Shown: positions 8,760-16,736, counted from the stretch's first letter. The stretch: DNA of 36,107 nt from Chloroflexota bacterium (GCA_026706395.1 JAPOYU010000078.1:1-36107); one strand, 5' to 3'. Program-made: numbers and translations. Notes: generated by a model not told the origin, from the sequence alone.

Positions 8760-9727
8760 TGCGTACCAAGCGATTTGGACGGACCGAACTGCAACTGCCG
8801 ATCGTCGGCATAGGCACCGCCTTCACTGGCATCCCAACTCAAAACGAGACCGTTAGCGAATCCGAAGATGCCCCAAATCCGGTCGACTTTGAGTTGGGCG
8901 TCGAGACGTTGGTGGCGGCGATAGACGCGGGCTGCGCGTTCTTTGATACGGCTGTGCTCTATAACCGCAGCGTCAGCGAAACCATGATCGGCGAGGCGCT
9001 GCGCCGGCGGCCGAAGGCCAGAGACAAGATCACGATTTCGACCAAGGCCGGCCGCAGTCACGAGGGTTACGATTTCAGCTTTGACGCGAACGTCCGCAGC
9101 GTGCATGACAGTCTCGAGCGCATGGGTCTTGAGAGCATTGATATTGTCTATGTACATGACGCCATGGGGCAGCCGATGGAGCGTGTGCTGGCCGATGACG
9201 GCGCGCTCGGCGCTTTGCGGCATTTGCAGGCGCAGGGGCTGCTGCGTCACATCGGAACCGCCTCGAATGACCCGGCGACCAATTTGGGATACATCAAGAC
9301 CGGCGAGTTCGACGCGGCGGTGATGGCGGATTCTTGGAGTTTGATCAACCAAATAGCTGAGCGAGAGATTTTTGCTGCGGCCGCCGAGCACGATGTCGGC
9401 CTGGTGGCGGCGACGCCGCTCGAACGCGGTTTGCTGGCGACCGGACCGCTATCGGATACAGCTTACTTGAATCGGCGCTTCAGCCAGGCTTGTCTTGATC
9501 ACGTTGCCAAGATTCAGCAGCTGTGCGCTCGCTTCTCAGTGTCCATGTTGGCGGTGGCGCTGCAGTGGTGTACGCAGCACCCGCAAGTGGCGTCGACGAT
9601 TCCCGGCGCTCGTGTGCCTGAGGAAGCGGAGAGCAGTTTGGCGGCGGCGGAGCTTCAAATTCCGGAAGACTTCTGGCTGGAGTTGGATCCCCTGATCAAG
9701 CATTTTGACACGGCGATCGCTGTTTAG
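8759..9727 (+). CDS. aldo/keto reductase
   Basis: A 322-residue NAD(P)H-dependent oxidoreductase of the aldo/keto reductase superfamily with a TIM-barrel fold. The N-terminus [21 protein letters not shown] is typical of the sugar/L-galactose dehydrogenase-like branch. The catalytic tetrad can be placed: Asp and Tyr in FFDTAVLYNRS, Lys in ISTKAG and His in VYVHDAM. The ATG at 8759 overlaps the uppS stop (TGATG); a TTG three bases earlier is also in frame but less likely. The co-transcription with uppS suggests coupling by expression rather than an obvious shared pathway. The substrate cannot be told from sequence. Confidence 0.92.
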   Translation: MRTKRFGRTELQLPIVGIGTAFTGIPTQNETVSESEDAPNPVDFELGVETLVAAIDAGCAFFDTAVLYNRSVSETMIGEALRRRPKARDKITISTKAGRSHEGYDFSFDANVRSVHDSLERMGLESIDIVYVHDAMGQPMERVLADDGALGALRHLQAQGLLRHIGTASNDPATNLGYIKTGEFDAAVMADSWSLINQIAEREIFAAAAEHDVGLVAATPLERGLLATGPLSDTAYLNRRFSQACLDHVAKIQQLCARFSVSMLAVALQWCTQHPQVASTIPGARVPEEAESSLAAAELQIPEDFWLELDPLIKHFDTAIAV

Positions 9728-9739
9728 GGCGAGGATAAA

Positions 9740-10762
9740 CTAGACATCGTTTGCCAGCGGCGCCGGCGACTCCGATTCGCCTGCGGAGCGAATATCCGAC
9801 CAGCCCATTCCCATACGCAAGAGCAGTGTGAAACCCAGGATCGTCGGCGGCAGCCATATGACAAGATGGGTGACGACGGCGTAGGCGCTGGCGCTGGCCG
9901 TGGGAAGGCCCAAAGCGGTCAATATCGTGATGACTACAAATTCATTGACGCCGACCTGACCCGGCGACGCTGGAATGAGACCGGCGAGGTTGACCGCGCC
10001 GACCAAAAGCAGCGCTACCGCGTAGTTCAGTTCCAAGCCGAAGGCGAAGATCACGATCCAGTAGGCGCCGGCTTCGACGCCCCAGGTTACAAACGAACTG
10101 ACGACTGCGCCGAGAAGATTCACGGGGCTGCGCAAGCCTTCGAGACCGGCGATGACGTCTTCGCTCAAGCGAGCTATCGCGCTGCCGGCGCGTTGGGGCA
10201 GCGCCTTGATCACGAGATCAACGATGCCTCGCAACAGATTGGGCTTCGCCGCGAGAAAGAAGGCGAGCAGCACGGCGACGGTGAAGAGTGGCGCCGTCAG
10301 AGCGACGATGGTTTTGATAGGCTCGGACTGCAAATCGATGAAGAGCAGGCCGAATAAAATGAAGGCGAGCATGACACAGCCGTCGAAGAGCCGTTCGATG
10401 ATGACAACGGTGGTGGCGCGCACGAGCGGCACAGCGTGGTTGCGGCGTAGCAAGGCGATGCGCAGGGCGTCCCCGGCGCGCAATGGATAGACGTTATTGC
10501 CCATATAGCCGATGAAGACGATCTGCGTGAGGGCGGGCAGAGGAACGAGCTTCACCGCCCGCAGGAGGTACTGCCAGCGCAAGGCGATGATGATGACTGC
10601 GAGGCAATAGAACAGCGCGGCGAAGATCAGAAGCGGCAGATCAACTTCGCTGAGGCTGTTCCAGAACTGGTCCGGCTGCAGCCCGCGGAAGGCGAGGAAC
10701 AAGAATGCGGCGCTAATAATCATCCCGGCTATGAATGCCAGGCGTCTCTTATGCAGGCTCAT
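9740..10762 (-). CDS. flippase-like membrane protein (LPG synthase TM / UPF0104 family)
   Basis: About 340 residues with seven or more membrane helices, matching the lysylphosphatidylglycerol synthetase N-terminal (YbhN/UPF0104, flippase-like) family. Supporting stretches are the LRWQYLLRAV segment, GYMGNNVYPLRAGDALRIALL (residues about 80-101) and VVIIERLFDG, which are the family hallmarks, then the late GLIPASPGQVGVNEF loop. The synthase catalytic domain is absent, so lipid or glycolipid translocation is a likelier role than aminoacylation. The ATG at 10762 puts a short basic segment before the first helix; a GTG at 10798 would add 12 residues, and neither has a clear ribosome binding site. 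It ends 12 bases from the convergent aldo/keto reductase. Confidence 0.88.
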   Translation of the reverse strand: MSLHKRRLAFIAGMIISAAFLFLAFRGLQPDQFWNSLSEVDLPLLIFAALFYCLAVIIIALRWQYLLRAVKLVPLPALTQIVFIGYMGNNVYPLRAGDALRIALLRRNHAVPLVRATTVVIIERLFDGCVMLAFILFGLLFIDLQSEPIKTIVALTAPLFTVAVLLAFFLAAKPNLLRGIVDLVIKALPQRAGSAIARLSEDVIAGLEGLRSPVNLLGAVVSSFVTWGVEAGAYWIVIFAFGLELNYAVALLLVGAVNLAGLIPASPGQVGVNEFVVITILTALGLPTASASAYAVVTHLVIWLPPTILGFTLLLRMGMGWSDIRSAGESESPAPLANDV

Positions 10763-10895
10763 ATTGCGCTGATCGGTTGAAGACGACAGGAATAGCACTC
10801 GCGGCGAAAGATAGCAGAATGGGGCGACGCCTGAAAGGTTGAGATGTTAAATTGCGCCAGCCTGCCTCGCTAACGCGACTGTGGTATCAGGGCTC

Positions 10896-12041
10896 TCAGA
10901 CCGGCAGCAGGGAATCGAGCGCGGCGCATTCGATGGCGCGTTCCGGGTCGACAAATTCAAGATTGAAGGTATCGGCGACGGCGGAGTGGGTGCACTTGCC
11001 GGCGAAGGTGTTCAAGCCTTGACGGAGCGCGGGATCCTTGTCAAGCGCCGCTGTGATCCCCAAATCGGCGATTTTAAGGGCGTAGGGCAGCGTGGCGTTG
11101 GCGAGGGCGAGACTTGCGGTGCGCGGCACAGCGCCGGGCATATTGGCCACGCCGTAGTGGAGCACGCCGTCAATGATGAAAGTGGGATCGCTGTGGGTGG
11201 TCGGGCGGGTGGTTTCGACGCAGCCGCCTTGGTCGACAGCGACATCAACAATGATGCTGCCGTCGGGCATAGATGGCAGCATGTCCCGAGTTACCAACAT
11301 GGGAGCGCGCGCGCCGGCGATAAGGACGGAGCCGATCAAGGCGTCGGCGGTTTGGATTGCCCGGGAGATGTTGATGGTGTTGGAGTAGAGCGTGGTCAGC
11401 TTGCCATCGAGGACATCGTCGAGATAACGCAGGCGATCGAGGTTGATATCGAGCAAGGTGACGCGCGCGCCCATACCAAGCGCGATTTTGGCGGCGTTTG
11501 TGCCGACGGTGCCGGCGCCGAGAATGACGACATGCGCCGGGGCGACGCCGGGCACACCCCCCATCAGGACGCCGCGGCCGCCCTTATGCCGCTCCAGATA
11601 GTGCGAGACGATCTGCGCGGCCATGCGTCCGGCGACCTCGCTCATGGGCTCGAGCAGGGGAAGGCGACCCTGACTATCCTCGACGGTTTCATAGGCGATG
11701 CCGGTAACGCCGCTTTCGAGCATGGCGTATGTCAGCGCCTCCTCAGCTGCGAGATGAAGATAGGTGAAAAGGATGAGGTCAGGGTGGAGAAAGCTGTACT
11801 CGCTCGGTTGAGGTTCCTTGACCTTGATGATCATGTCGGCTTGTGCCCAGACGGCTTCCGCCGATTCAATCAGTTCTGCGCCGGCGCCGGCATATTCACC
11901 GTCCAGAAAGCCGCTTTCCGCGCTCGCGCCGCATTCCAGCAGGACGGCATGTCCGCGCCTGACCAATTCCCGCACAGCGGAGGGCGGTAGCGAGACGCGG
12001 TGTTCTTCGACTTTGATTTCCTTGGGGATACCGATGCGCAT
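10896..12041 (-). CDS. ald: alanine dehydrogenase
   Basis: Reversibly converts L-alanine, water and NAD+ to pyruvate, ammonia and NADH. The 381-residue length fits the family. Active-site residues fall at the expected numbers: Arg15 in EHRVSLPP, Lys75 in IKVKEP and His96 in YLHLAAEE; the catalytic Asp is in IIVDVAVDQGGC. The Rossmann motif is VVILGAGTVGTNAAKIA, and VDQGGCVETTRPTTH is the family signature. The ATG at 12041 is preceded by AGGAG at seven bases. A good promoter lies at 12100-12073 on the minus strand and an inverted repeat covers its -35 box, suggesting regulation by a dimeric repressor or activator. It is the last gene of the minus-strand group. Confidence 0.96.
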   Translation of the reverse strand: MRIGIPKEIKVEEHRVSLPPSAVRELVRRGHAVLLECGASAESGFLDGEYAGAGAELIESAEAVWAQADMIIKVKEPQPSEYSFLHPDLILFTYLHLAAEEALTYAMLESGVTGIAYETVEDSQGRLPLLEPMSEVAGRMAAQIVSHYLERHKGGRGVLMGGVPGVAPAHVVILGAGTVGTNAAKIALGMGARVTLLDINLDRLRYLDDVLDGKLTTLYSNTINISRAIQTADALIGSVLIAGARAPMLVTRDMLPSMPDGSIIVDVAVDQGGCVETTRPTTHSDPTFIIDGVLHYGVANMPGAVPRTASLALANATLPYALKIADLGITAALDKDPALRQGLNTFAGKCTHSAVADTFNLEFVDPERAIECAALDSLLPV

Positions 12042-12072
12042 GTCTTATCTCCTGCGTAATCCCGTCAATATC

Positions 12073-12100
12073 ATTGTACATGATGTAGGAAATCTGTCCA
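12073..12100 (-). promoter_or_regulatory. ald promoter
   Basis: On the minus strand TGGACA (12100-12095) and TACAAT (12078-12073) are separated by 16 bases, each differing from consensus at one position. Transcription would begin near 12066, about 25 bases before the ald ATG. A perfect 11-base palindrome TACATGATGTA (12077-12087) overlaps the -10 side. Confidence 0.65.
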
Positions 12101-12117
12101 GTTAATTCGTACAGATT
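12091..12117. promoter_or_regulatory. inverted repeat over the ald -35 box, probable operator
   Basis: AATCTGT (12091-12097) and ACAGATT (12111-12117) are perfect seven-base inverted arms with 13 bases between them. Arm-to-arm distance is 20 bases, two helical turns, as for a dimeric helix-turn-helix regulator. The left arm overlaps the -35 element of the ald promoter. Confidence 0.55.
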
Positions 12118-12197
12118 GCCTAAAATAGCTGGATGCAGCTTGGACGGCAATGACCGGGGAAAATGTTTTTTCGGCCATCTGGCAACCTCACCCCAAA

Positions 12198-12223
12198 CCC
12201 CTCTCCATTGCAATATAGAGGGG
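12198..12223. repeat. intergenic inverted repeat CCCCTCT/AGAGGGG
   Basis: CCCCTCT (12198-12204) and AGAGGGG (12217-12223) are perfect arms; the 12-base loop holds its own palindrome ATTGCAAT (12207-12214). It lies between the C45 hydrolase stop and the ald promoter, so it may end transcription of the upstream gene or be a dispersed repeat element. No strong T-run follows on either strand. Confidence 0.5.
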
Positions 12224-12336
12224 CTTATTCAGGTGCGCGATTCAGTTGCCAAGGCGCATTTGACGCCGGGCTAGAAGAGCTTGGCGTGGAAGGGGCGACT
12301 AATTGATCGCGTATATGGGCGCTGAGGCGCGGCGAG

Positions 12337-13428
12337 TCAGACAACGAAGCGCTCGTATTCGTTATCGGCGGGGATGCCCCAGACCGACCAGAATTCTCCG
12401 GTGGCGGGGCGCATGATGGCGGCGCCGCAGCTTTCGACGTGCATAGGCGGCTCGGGACGCGTGCATATAGCAACATCATCACGCGTCAAAGCCATCAAAT
12501 CATCGATCGTTACATCAGACTTGGCCAGCAGCTCTCGGGCGCGGCGGAGGCGATTTTCCGAGCTGTTCCGGGAATCGGGCGGGCGTTCGCGGGCGACATC
12601 CAGGTTTTGCTGGACGAGGCAGTGATTGGTGTGCGTGATAGTTTCGTCGGATAGTTCGTGGATGTATTGTGAAGTGGACATCGCTTCGACTTCGTAGCCC
12701 CGGCCATGCTTGTCCATCAGCATATAATTGTGAGCGCCGGCGAGCTTTGCGCCGGTGAGACATGTCAATGCGGATTCGAGATCGTCTTGCTCCAAGATTT
12801 TACGGACGACAAAGGGCCAGGTGACGCCGATCTGGCCATCTGCCGCCATGAGGTTGTTGATGCCAACGGTGATGCCTTCGCTGTTCATGCCGATCATGCC
12901 GACGCAGCCGGTGATGGTGAAGGTCAGGAATTCGGGCGCGCCGTCAGGTTGGCCGTGGATCAGAATGACGTAGGGTGTGGCCGAGGCGTGCATGTCCCAG
13001 GTTTGGCCGAAGAAGGCCGCCCCATCGGCGCTGCGGCTGCCCGGCACCATGAAGGCGGTGCAATTGTCCGAGACGAGCGGCGGCGCGACCGCGGGAACAG
13101 TGATATCACCCAGGTTGTAGACGACATCGACGAAGTCGGTGAAGCCATTGTTGATGACCAATTCGGCGAGGCTCAAACCGGTGGCGTCGGCCATGCCCTG
13201 CAGTTCATCCATCAGGTCGGGCGCGTAGGCTTGGTGCTCGGCGACGCAGGCTTCGGCCAGGGCGATGACGGCATCACGAGACAGATTGTGGCCCGTCCAA
13301 TTCTCGTCCTGGCTGAGGCGGACGCGCTCTTCGGTGAACATGTGGATTTCGTCGTGGAAGCGCTGGCCGTGCGCGTAGCCCATATCGTAGGGACTGCCGG
13401 CGAGTTTGGTGACGCGGATTCGGTTCAT
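12337..13428 (-). CDS. C45-family Ntn hydrolase (acyl-transferase/amidase type)
   Basis: A protein of 363 residues related to acyl-CoA:6-aminopenicillanate acyltransferase and other peptidase family C45 members, N-terminal nucleophile hydrolases that cut themselves to expose a Cys. The expected nucleophile is Cys123 in SDNCTAF; the N-terminal segment (SPYDMGYAHGQRFHDEI) and NGFTDFVD fit the propeptide, and QTWDMH and GMIGMNSEGITVGINNL are typical later blocks. The start at 13428 is preferred because an ATG at 13461 sits inside a TATAAT on the same strand. It lies downstream of the chelatase-like gene and upstream of ald. No signal peptide is apparent, so a cytoplasmic acyl-amide substrate is likely. 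Confidence 0.88.
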   Translation of the reverse strand: MNRIRVTKLAGSPYDMGYAHGQRFHDEIHMFTEERVRLSQDENWTGHNLSRDAVIALAEACVAEHQAYAPDLMDELQGMADATGLSLAELVINNGFTDFVDVVYNLGDITVPAVAPPLVSDNCTAFMVPGSRSADGAAFFGQTWDMHASATPYVILIHGQPDGAPEFLTFTITGCVGMIGMNSEGITVGINNLMAADGQIGVTWPFVVRKILEQDDLESALTCLTGAKLAGAHNYMLMDKHGRGYEVEAMSTSQYIHELSDETITHTNHCLVQQNLDVARERPPDSRNSSENRLRRARELLAKSDVTIDDLMALTRDDVAICTRPEPPMHVESCGAAIMRPATGEFWSVWGIPADNEYERFVV

Positions 13429-13459
13429 TTGCTTTTGCCTGCCTTCAGCGTACAAAGCC

Positions 13460-13465
13460 ATTATA
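13460..13465 (-). promoter_or_regulatory. TATAAT -10 element for the C45 hydrolase gene
   Basis: Minus-strand TATAAT at 13465-13460 overlaps the most upstream in-frame ATG (13461), which makes the downstream ATG at 13428 the likelier start. The -35 position is poor (TAACTT at 17 bases). Confidence 0.4.
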
Positions 13466-13486
13466 TCGCAACAGAGTTGTTGAAGT

Positions 13487-13519
13487 TAGCGGGCGACCTG
13501 ACAGGTCGCTCCTACGCTA
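13487..13519. repeat. REP-like palindrome between the VWA half and the C45 hydrolase gene
   Basis: GCGACCTG (13493-13500), one base, CAGGTCGC (13502-13509), with outer arms TAGCG (13487-13491) and CGCTA (13515-13519). On the minus strand it contains GTAGGAGCGA, close to the GTAGGGGCGA units at 33.1 kb, so it looks like one member of an intergenic repeat family. It follows the VWA stop and could also act as a transcript 3' end. Confidence 0.6.
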
Positions 13520-13556
13520 TATCGAACACCAGATCAGAGGTGAAAAGTCATCCGCG

Positions 13557-14525
13557 CTACATCTTGTCCATCTCGGCGCGGACGGTATTGAGCAAGTTGT
13601 CGGCGCGGATTTGAGCGAGCGTGTAGCAGGGTCCGCCCAGTTGATCGGCGAGGCGCTGCGCCAGGCCCTGATCGAAGGCGACATGCTCCATATTGATCGT
13701 GACGGTGCGGATTTCGGCTTCGTGGATCCGGCGCGCGATGGAATGCGCCTCTTCCTGCGGCGAGATCGAATCGCTGATGGAGACGTTGCCGGCGCCATCG
13801 GTGAGCAGGATCATCATGGGCATGACATCGGGATTGAGGTTCTTCTCGCGCATGACGGCTTCGTAGGTCAGCAGCAGGCCGGCGGAGAGTGGCGTCTTCC
13901 CGCCGACGGGGATATCGGCCATGGCTTGCTTGGCGAGGACGACGGAATTGGTCGGCGGCAGGACGAGGGAAGCGCGATCCTTTTGGAAGACGACTAAGCC
14001 AACGCGGTCGCGCCGCTGATAGGCGTCGGTCAGCAGGGACATGATGGCGCCTTTGGTCGCTTGCATACGCTCGGAGACGGCCATGCTCCAGGAGGCGTCA
14101 ACGGTGAACATGATCAGGTTGGCGGCTTTGCGGACGCGCACCTTTTCTTGCAGGTCGGTTTTGCGCAGGGCGTAGGCCATACCCGTTTCCTGCTTTTGTT
14201 CGACGCGCTCGACTTGAAATGGCGCGGCGGCGCGCAGGGTGGCGTCAAAGGCGATATCACGCGGTTTTTCGCCGGCTTGTTTGGCGCGGACATAACGCCC
14301 GCGTTTGCGATCGGTGCGCGTGGTCGAGCGGCGACCCGATTGCCGGCGGGTCATGCGGTCGAGCTGGGTGTTGAGTTTCCGCGTTTCGAATTCGGCTTTG
14401 GATTCGACCTGCTGCCCGCCTTCCCACCAGCGAGCGTCAGCGCTGGGAAAGACGTCTTGCGGCGCGGCCTCGGTCTGGCCGAGTTCCTGCTCTTGCGGTT
14501 CGCCTTCGCCGCTTAGAGACTCACT
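13557..14525 (-). CDS. VWA-domain half of a ChlD/BchD-type chelatase subunit, probably reached by -1 frameshift
   Basis: This frame encodes a von Willebrand A (integrin-I) domain with an intact metal-ion site: DASWS, the Thr in GGKTPLSAG, and LTDGAGN. Before it lies a basic, disordered segment ending KRGRYVRAKQAGEKPRDIAFDATLRAAAP-like sequence, the usual ChlD linker. The frame is open from an in-frame TAA at 14534-14532, inside the A run, to the stop at 13557. Between that TAA and the ATG at 14354 there is no ATG, GTG or TTG, and no ribosome binding site precedes 14354. The linker residues upstream of 14354 look genuine. I therefore read it as the C-terminal half of the ATPase gene, entered by a -1 shift near 14525. 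A stand-alone 265-residue protein from 14354 is the alternative. Confidence 0.8.
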   Translation of the reverse strand, partial: SESLSGEGEPQEQELGQTEAAPQDVFPSADARWWEGGQQVESKAEFETRKLNTQLDRMTRRQSGRRSTTRTDRKRGRYVRAKQAGEKPRDIAFDATLRAAAPFQVERVEQKQETGMAYALRKTDLQEKVRVRKAANLIMFTVDASWSMAVSERMQATKGAIMSLLTDAYQRRDRVGLVVFQKDRASLVLPPTNSVVLAKQAMADIPVGGKTPLSAGLLLTYEAVMREKNLNPDVMPMMILLTDGAGNVSISDSISPQEEAHSIARRIHEAEIRTVTINMEHVAFDQGLAQRLADQLGGPCYTLAQIRADNLLNTVRAEMDKM

Positions 14526-14533
14526 TTTTTTTT
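14490..14533 (-). promoter_or_regulatory. candidate -1 frameshift site: A9 slippery run, 6-base spacer, stem-loop
   Basis: On the minus strand nine A residues (14533-14525) end the ATPase Lys codons. Six bases later (GTGAGT) a stem begins: CTCT (14518-14515), bulge, GCGG (14512-14509), ten-base loop, CCGC (14498-14495), A, AGAG (14493-14490). The zero-frame TAA (14515-14513) is within the stem. The -1 frame is closed by TAA just 5' of the run, so the shift must happen in the short shared interval. Transcript slippage at the same run would give the same fusion. Confidence 0.7.
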
Positions 14534-15637
14534 AGTTTGCGCCGCTTGCTCGTCGCTGTTCTCGCTGAATTCGCATTCTTCTTCTTCGCCTTCGCCGATT
14601 TCCTGACGCTTCTCATCAACGGCGGCTTCGACGGCGTTGAGATCGGCTTGGGCATCGCTGAAGGGTCCGCGTTTCAGGCGATGCGGAATGGTCAAGCGAA
14701 TGGCGATGGTGATATCGCGGTCGTTAATGGCGGTTCGGCCTTCGAAGGCGGCATGAGCGCGGGCGGCCTTAAGAATGACCAAATCCGCGCGGTGGCCATC
14801 AATGCGCAAATCGCTGCTGATGCTGGCGATGACGCGCAGATCTTGCGTGGCATGCGTGACCAGATCGATGATTTCACGCGCGGCGGCGATGCGCTGCGAG
14901 AGCTGCTGATCAACCGGATCCCACTCGGCTTTGAAGTCGAGCGGATCGTTCTCGTAGGCGATATGGCGCTCGAGGATCTCGATGCGTTCGGTTGCGCCTT
15001 TGATGCCGGTCACATCGACGGAGAGGGCGAAGCGATCCAACAACTGCGGCCGCAAGTCGCCTTCTTCGGGGTTCATCGTGCCGACCAGGATGAAGCGCGC
15101 CGGATGGCTGAAGCTGATGCCTTCGCGCTCGACGATGTTCACGCCCATAGCGGCGCTATCGAGCAGCAGATCGACGATGTGGTCATCGAGCAGGTTAATC
15201 TCGTCTACGTACAGGATGCCGCGATTGGCGTTGGCGAGGACGCCGGTATCGAAATGCCGTTCGCCGAATTGGATCGCCTTTTCAATATCCAGCGTGCCGA
15301 CAACACGGTCTTCGGTAGCGCTGACCGGCAAGTCGACGAAGCTGATGCGCCGCCGCGATGTCGGGATCTCGGGGCAGTCTTCATATTTACCCCGAGCGAA
15401 ATCCGACCAGGATTCGGGGTGCGCCGGGTCGTCATTGAAGGGCGAATCGGCAATGACATTGATTTCGGGCAAGAGAGCCGCTAGGGCCCGAGCCGCGGTT
15501 GATTTGCCGGTGCCCCTTTCGCCGCGGATGAGAACGCCGCCGATGCGCATGTCGATGGCGTTGAGGACCAGCGCGAGTTTCATCATGTCCTGGCCGACTA
15601 TGGCAGTGAAAGGAAAGACGGGCGGTCTGTTGCTCAT
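14513..15637 (-). CDS. ChlI/BchI-type AAA+ ATPase (zero-frame product of a chlD-like gene)
   Basis: The AAA+ motor of magnesium/cobalt-chelatase type complexes. Numbered from the ATG at 15637 (374 residues): N-terminal PFTAIVGQDMMKLALVLNAI, Walker A GERGTGKST (about 39-47), the IPTSRRRISFVDLPVSATEDRVVG insert typical of ChlI, Walker B ILYVDEINLLDD, sensor-like VGTMNPEEGDLRPQLLDRF with the arginine-rich end, then the C-terminal helical lid. It finishes in an acidic linker and KKKVSL. The start is set by the promoter at 15709-15681, which lies inside a longer possible frame. Whether metal insertion into a tetrapyrrole or another VWA/AAA+ job is meant is open; no CobN/ChlH large subunit is in the window. 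See the frameshift entry for the fused 693-residue form. Confidence 0.9.
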   Translation of the reverse strand: MSNRPPVFPFTAIVGQDMMKLALVLNAIDMRIGGVLIRGERGTGKSTAARALAALLPEINVIADSPFNDDPAHPESWSDFARGKYEDCPEIPTSRRRISFVDLPVSATEDRVVGTLDIEKAIQFGERHFDTGVLANANRGILYVDEINLLDDHIVDLLLDSAAMGVNIVEREGISFSHPARFILVGTMNPEEGDLRPQLLDRFALSVDVTGIKGATERIEILERHIAYENDPLDFKAEWDPVDQQLSQRIAAAREIIDLVTHATQDLRVIASISSDLRIDGHRADLVILKAARAHAAFEGRTAINDRDITIAIRLTIPHRLKRGPFSDAQADLNAVEAAVDEKRQEIGEGEEEECEFSENSDEQAAQTKKKVSL

Positions 15638-15680
15638 GAAGGGTTCGGATTCCTGCTCACTAGGTTTCACTGAAACGATC

Positions 15681-15709
15681 ATTATACGTGAGTGGTATAG
15701 CGCTGACAA
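15681..15709 (-). promoter_or_regulatory. sigma-70-type promoter of the chelatase-like gene
   Basis: Minus-strand TTGTCA (15709-15704), exactly 17 bases, then perfect TATAAT (15686-15681). Transcription would start near 15674, about 37 bases before the ATG at 15637. Upstream TTG and ATG codons in frame fall within the promoter itself. Confidence 0.75.
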
Positions 15710-15778
15710 TTGTTAGGTTGAGCCAAGTTTTCTGATGCGCCGCAATGAGCAACTCGAAGCAGGTGAAACCTGCTGTAA

Positions 15779-16645
15779 TCAGTCAGGCTCGGACAAGCTC
15801 AGAATCAAGTCGCGGGCGACTGTGATCACTGGCTCGAATTGGCGATGCGCGAGGCAGACAAGCGAATAGTCGCAGAACAGAGGCTCGAAGTTGCCAACGA
15901 CGATGTGCGGATGTTCAGCTTCGTGACGCTCAAGAAGAGATACACCCAAGCCGCCGGCGACAAGCTGTCGGCGAGTTCGGTTGTCGTCAGCGCGCAGATA
16001 TTGTGGCGGATTGATGTTGAGCTTGGCGAAGAACTCTTCAATTATTTGTTGATAGGGGCAGGCCGCCCCGGTGTTGATCCAGGGCAGCTCGCCGAGTGAT
16101 TTGCGGGCGCCATAAAGCTCGCCCGACCAAAGCTTCGGCAAGGCAAGGACCAGTTCGGCTTGGCCAAGATGCTGTGAAAAGATATGCGCGTCGAAGTCTC
16201 TGCCATAAACGATGCCCATGTCCAAGTCTTCCTGCTTAAGCGAGTCTAGTATGCGCTGGGACTCATCGCGAGACAGTTGCAGGTCTACACCTGGGAATTG
16301 GCGGCTCAGGCGGCGCGAGAATGCCGAGAGGTCAAAGAGAGGCTCCGACACGCTTAGCGCCAGGCGCAAGTTGCCAGTCACTTGCGCGCGGCAGGATCGC
16401 GCTATTGTTTCAAATTCGGCGACGGCGGCAAGAACTTGCCGAGCCTGTCTTTCAAGCGAAGTCCCGGCTTCGGTCAAGCGAACCCCATTGTGCAGTCTGA
16501 TGAAGAGTTGTACCTCGTATTCGTTTTCAAGCGCGGCAATGTGGGCGCTGACGGTTGATGGCGCCAGCGACAACTTGCGAGCTGCGCGGGTAATGCTGGA
16601 CTGGTCTGCGACTGTGACCAAAGTTCGCAAATGAAGGAGTTTCAT
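15779..16645 (-). CDS. LysR-family transcriptional regulator
   Basis: A 288-residue LysR-type regulator. The N-terminal winged helix-turn-helix (residues about 1-60) has the family sequence LRTLVTVADQSSITRAARKLSLAPSTVSAHIAALE, followed by LFIRLHNGVRLTEAG and a linker helix. The C-terminal effector-binding domain begins near residue 92 (GNLRLALSV) with the two-lobed fold. It is divergent from the interrupted rhodanese gene, the usual geometry for a LysR regulator and its target, and an ATC-N9-GAT dyad lies between them. The ligand is unknown. The stretch near 175-230 holds the co-inducer cleft of the family. Confidence 0.93.
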   Translation of the reverse strand: MKLLHLRTLVTVADQSSITRAARKLSLAPSTVSAHIAALENEYEVQLFIRLHNGVRLTEAGTSLERQARQVLAAVAEFETIARSCRAQVTGNLRLALSVSEPLFDLSAFSRRLSRQFPGVDLQLSRDESQRILDSLKQEDLDMGIVYGRDFDAHIFSQHLGQAELVLALPKLWSGELYGARKSLGELPWINTGAACPYQQIIEEFFAKLNINPPQYLRADDNRTRRQLVAGGLGVSLLERHEAEHPHIVVGNFEPLFCDYSLVCLAHRQFEPVITVARDLILSLSEPD

Positions 16646-16704
16646 GTCAAGCCTTCGGAAATGCTGAAATCATCTTGCGGAGATTCGGACACGCTCCAGC
16701 GAGA

Positions 16705-16719
16705 ATCTTCGCGCAAGAT
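16705..16719. promoter_or_regulatory. ATC-N9-GAT dyad, candidate LysR operator
   Basis: ATCTT (16705-16709) and AAGAT (16715-16719) flank five bases, giving ATC-N9-GAT, the arrangement known for NodD-type LysR sites (a T-N11-A variant). It lies in the 107-base interval between the lysR and rhodanese starts. Confidence 0.5.
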
Positions 16720-16736
16720 AAGTTATCCGTATATGT

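Noticed and set aside
14537..15484. 315-residue plus-strand frame opposite the chelatase-like gene
   Set aside because: It mirrors a well-supported AAA+ gene on the other strand; long antisense frames are common in GC-rich coding DNA.
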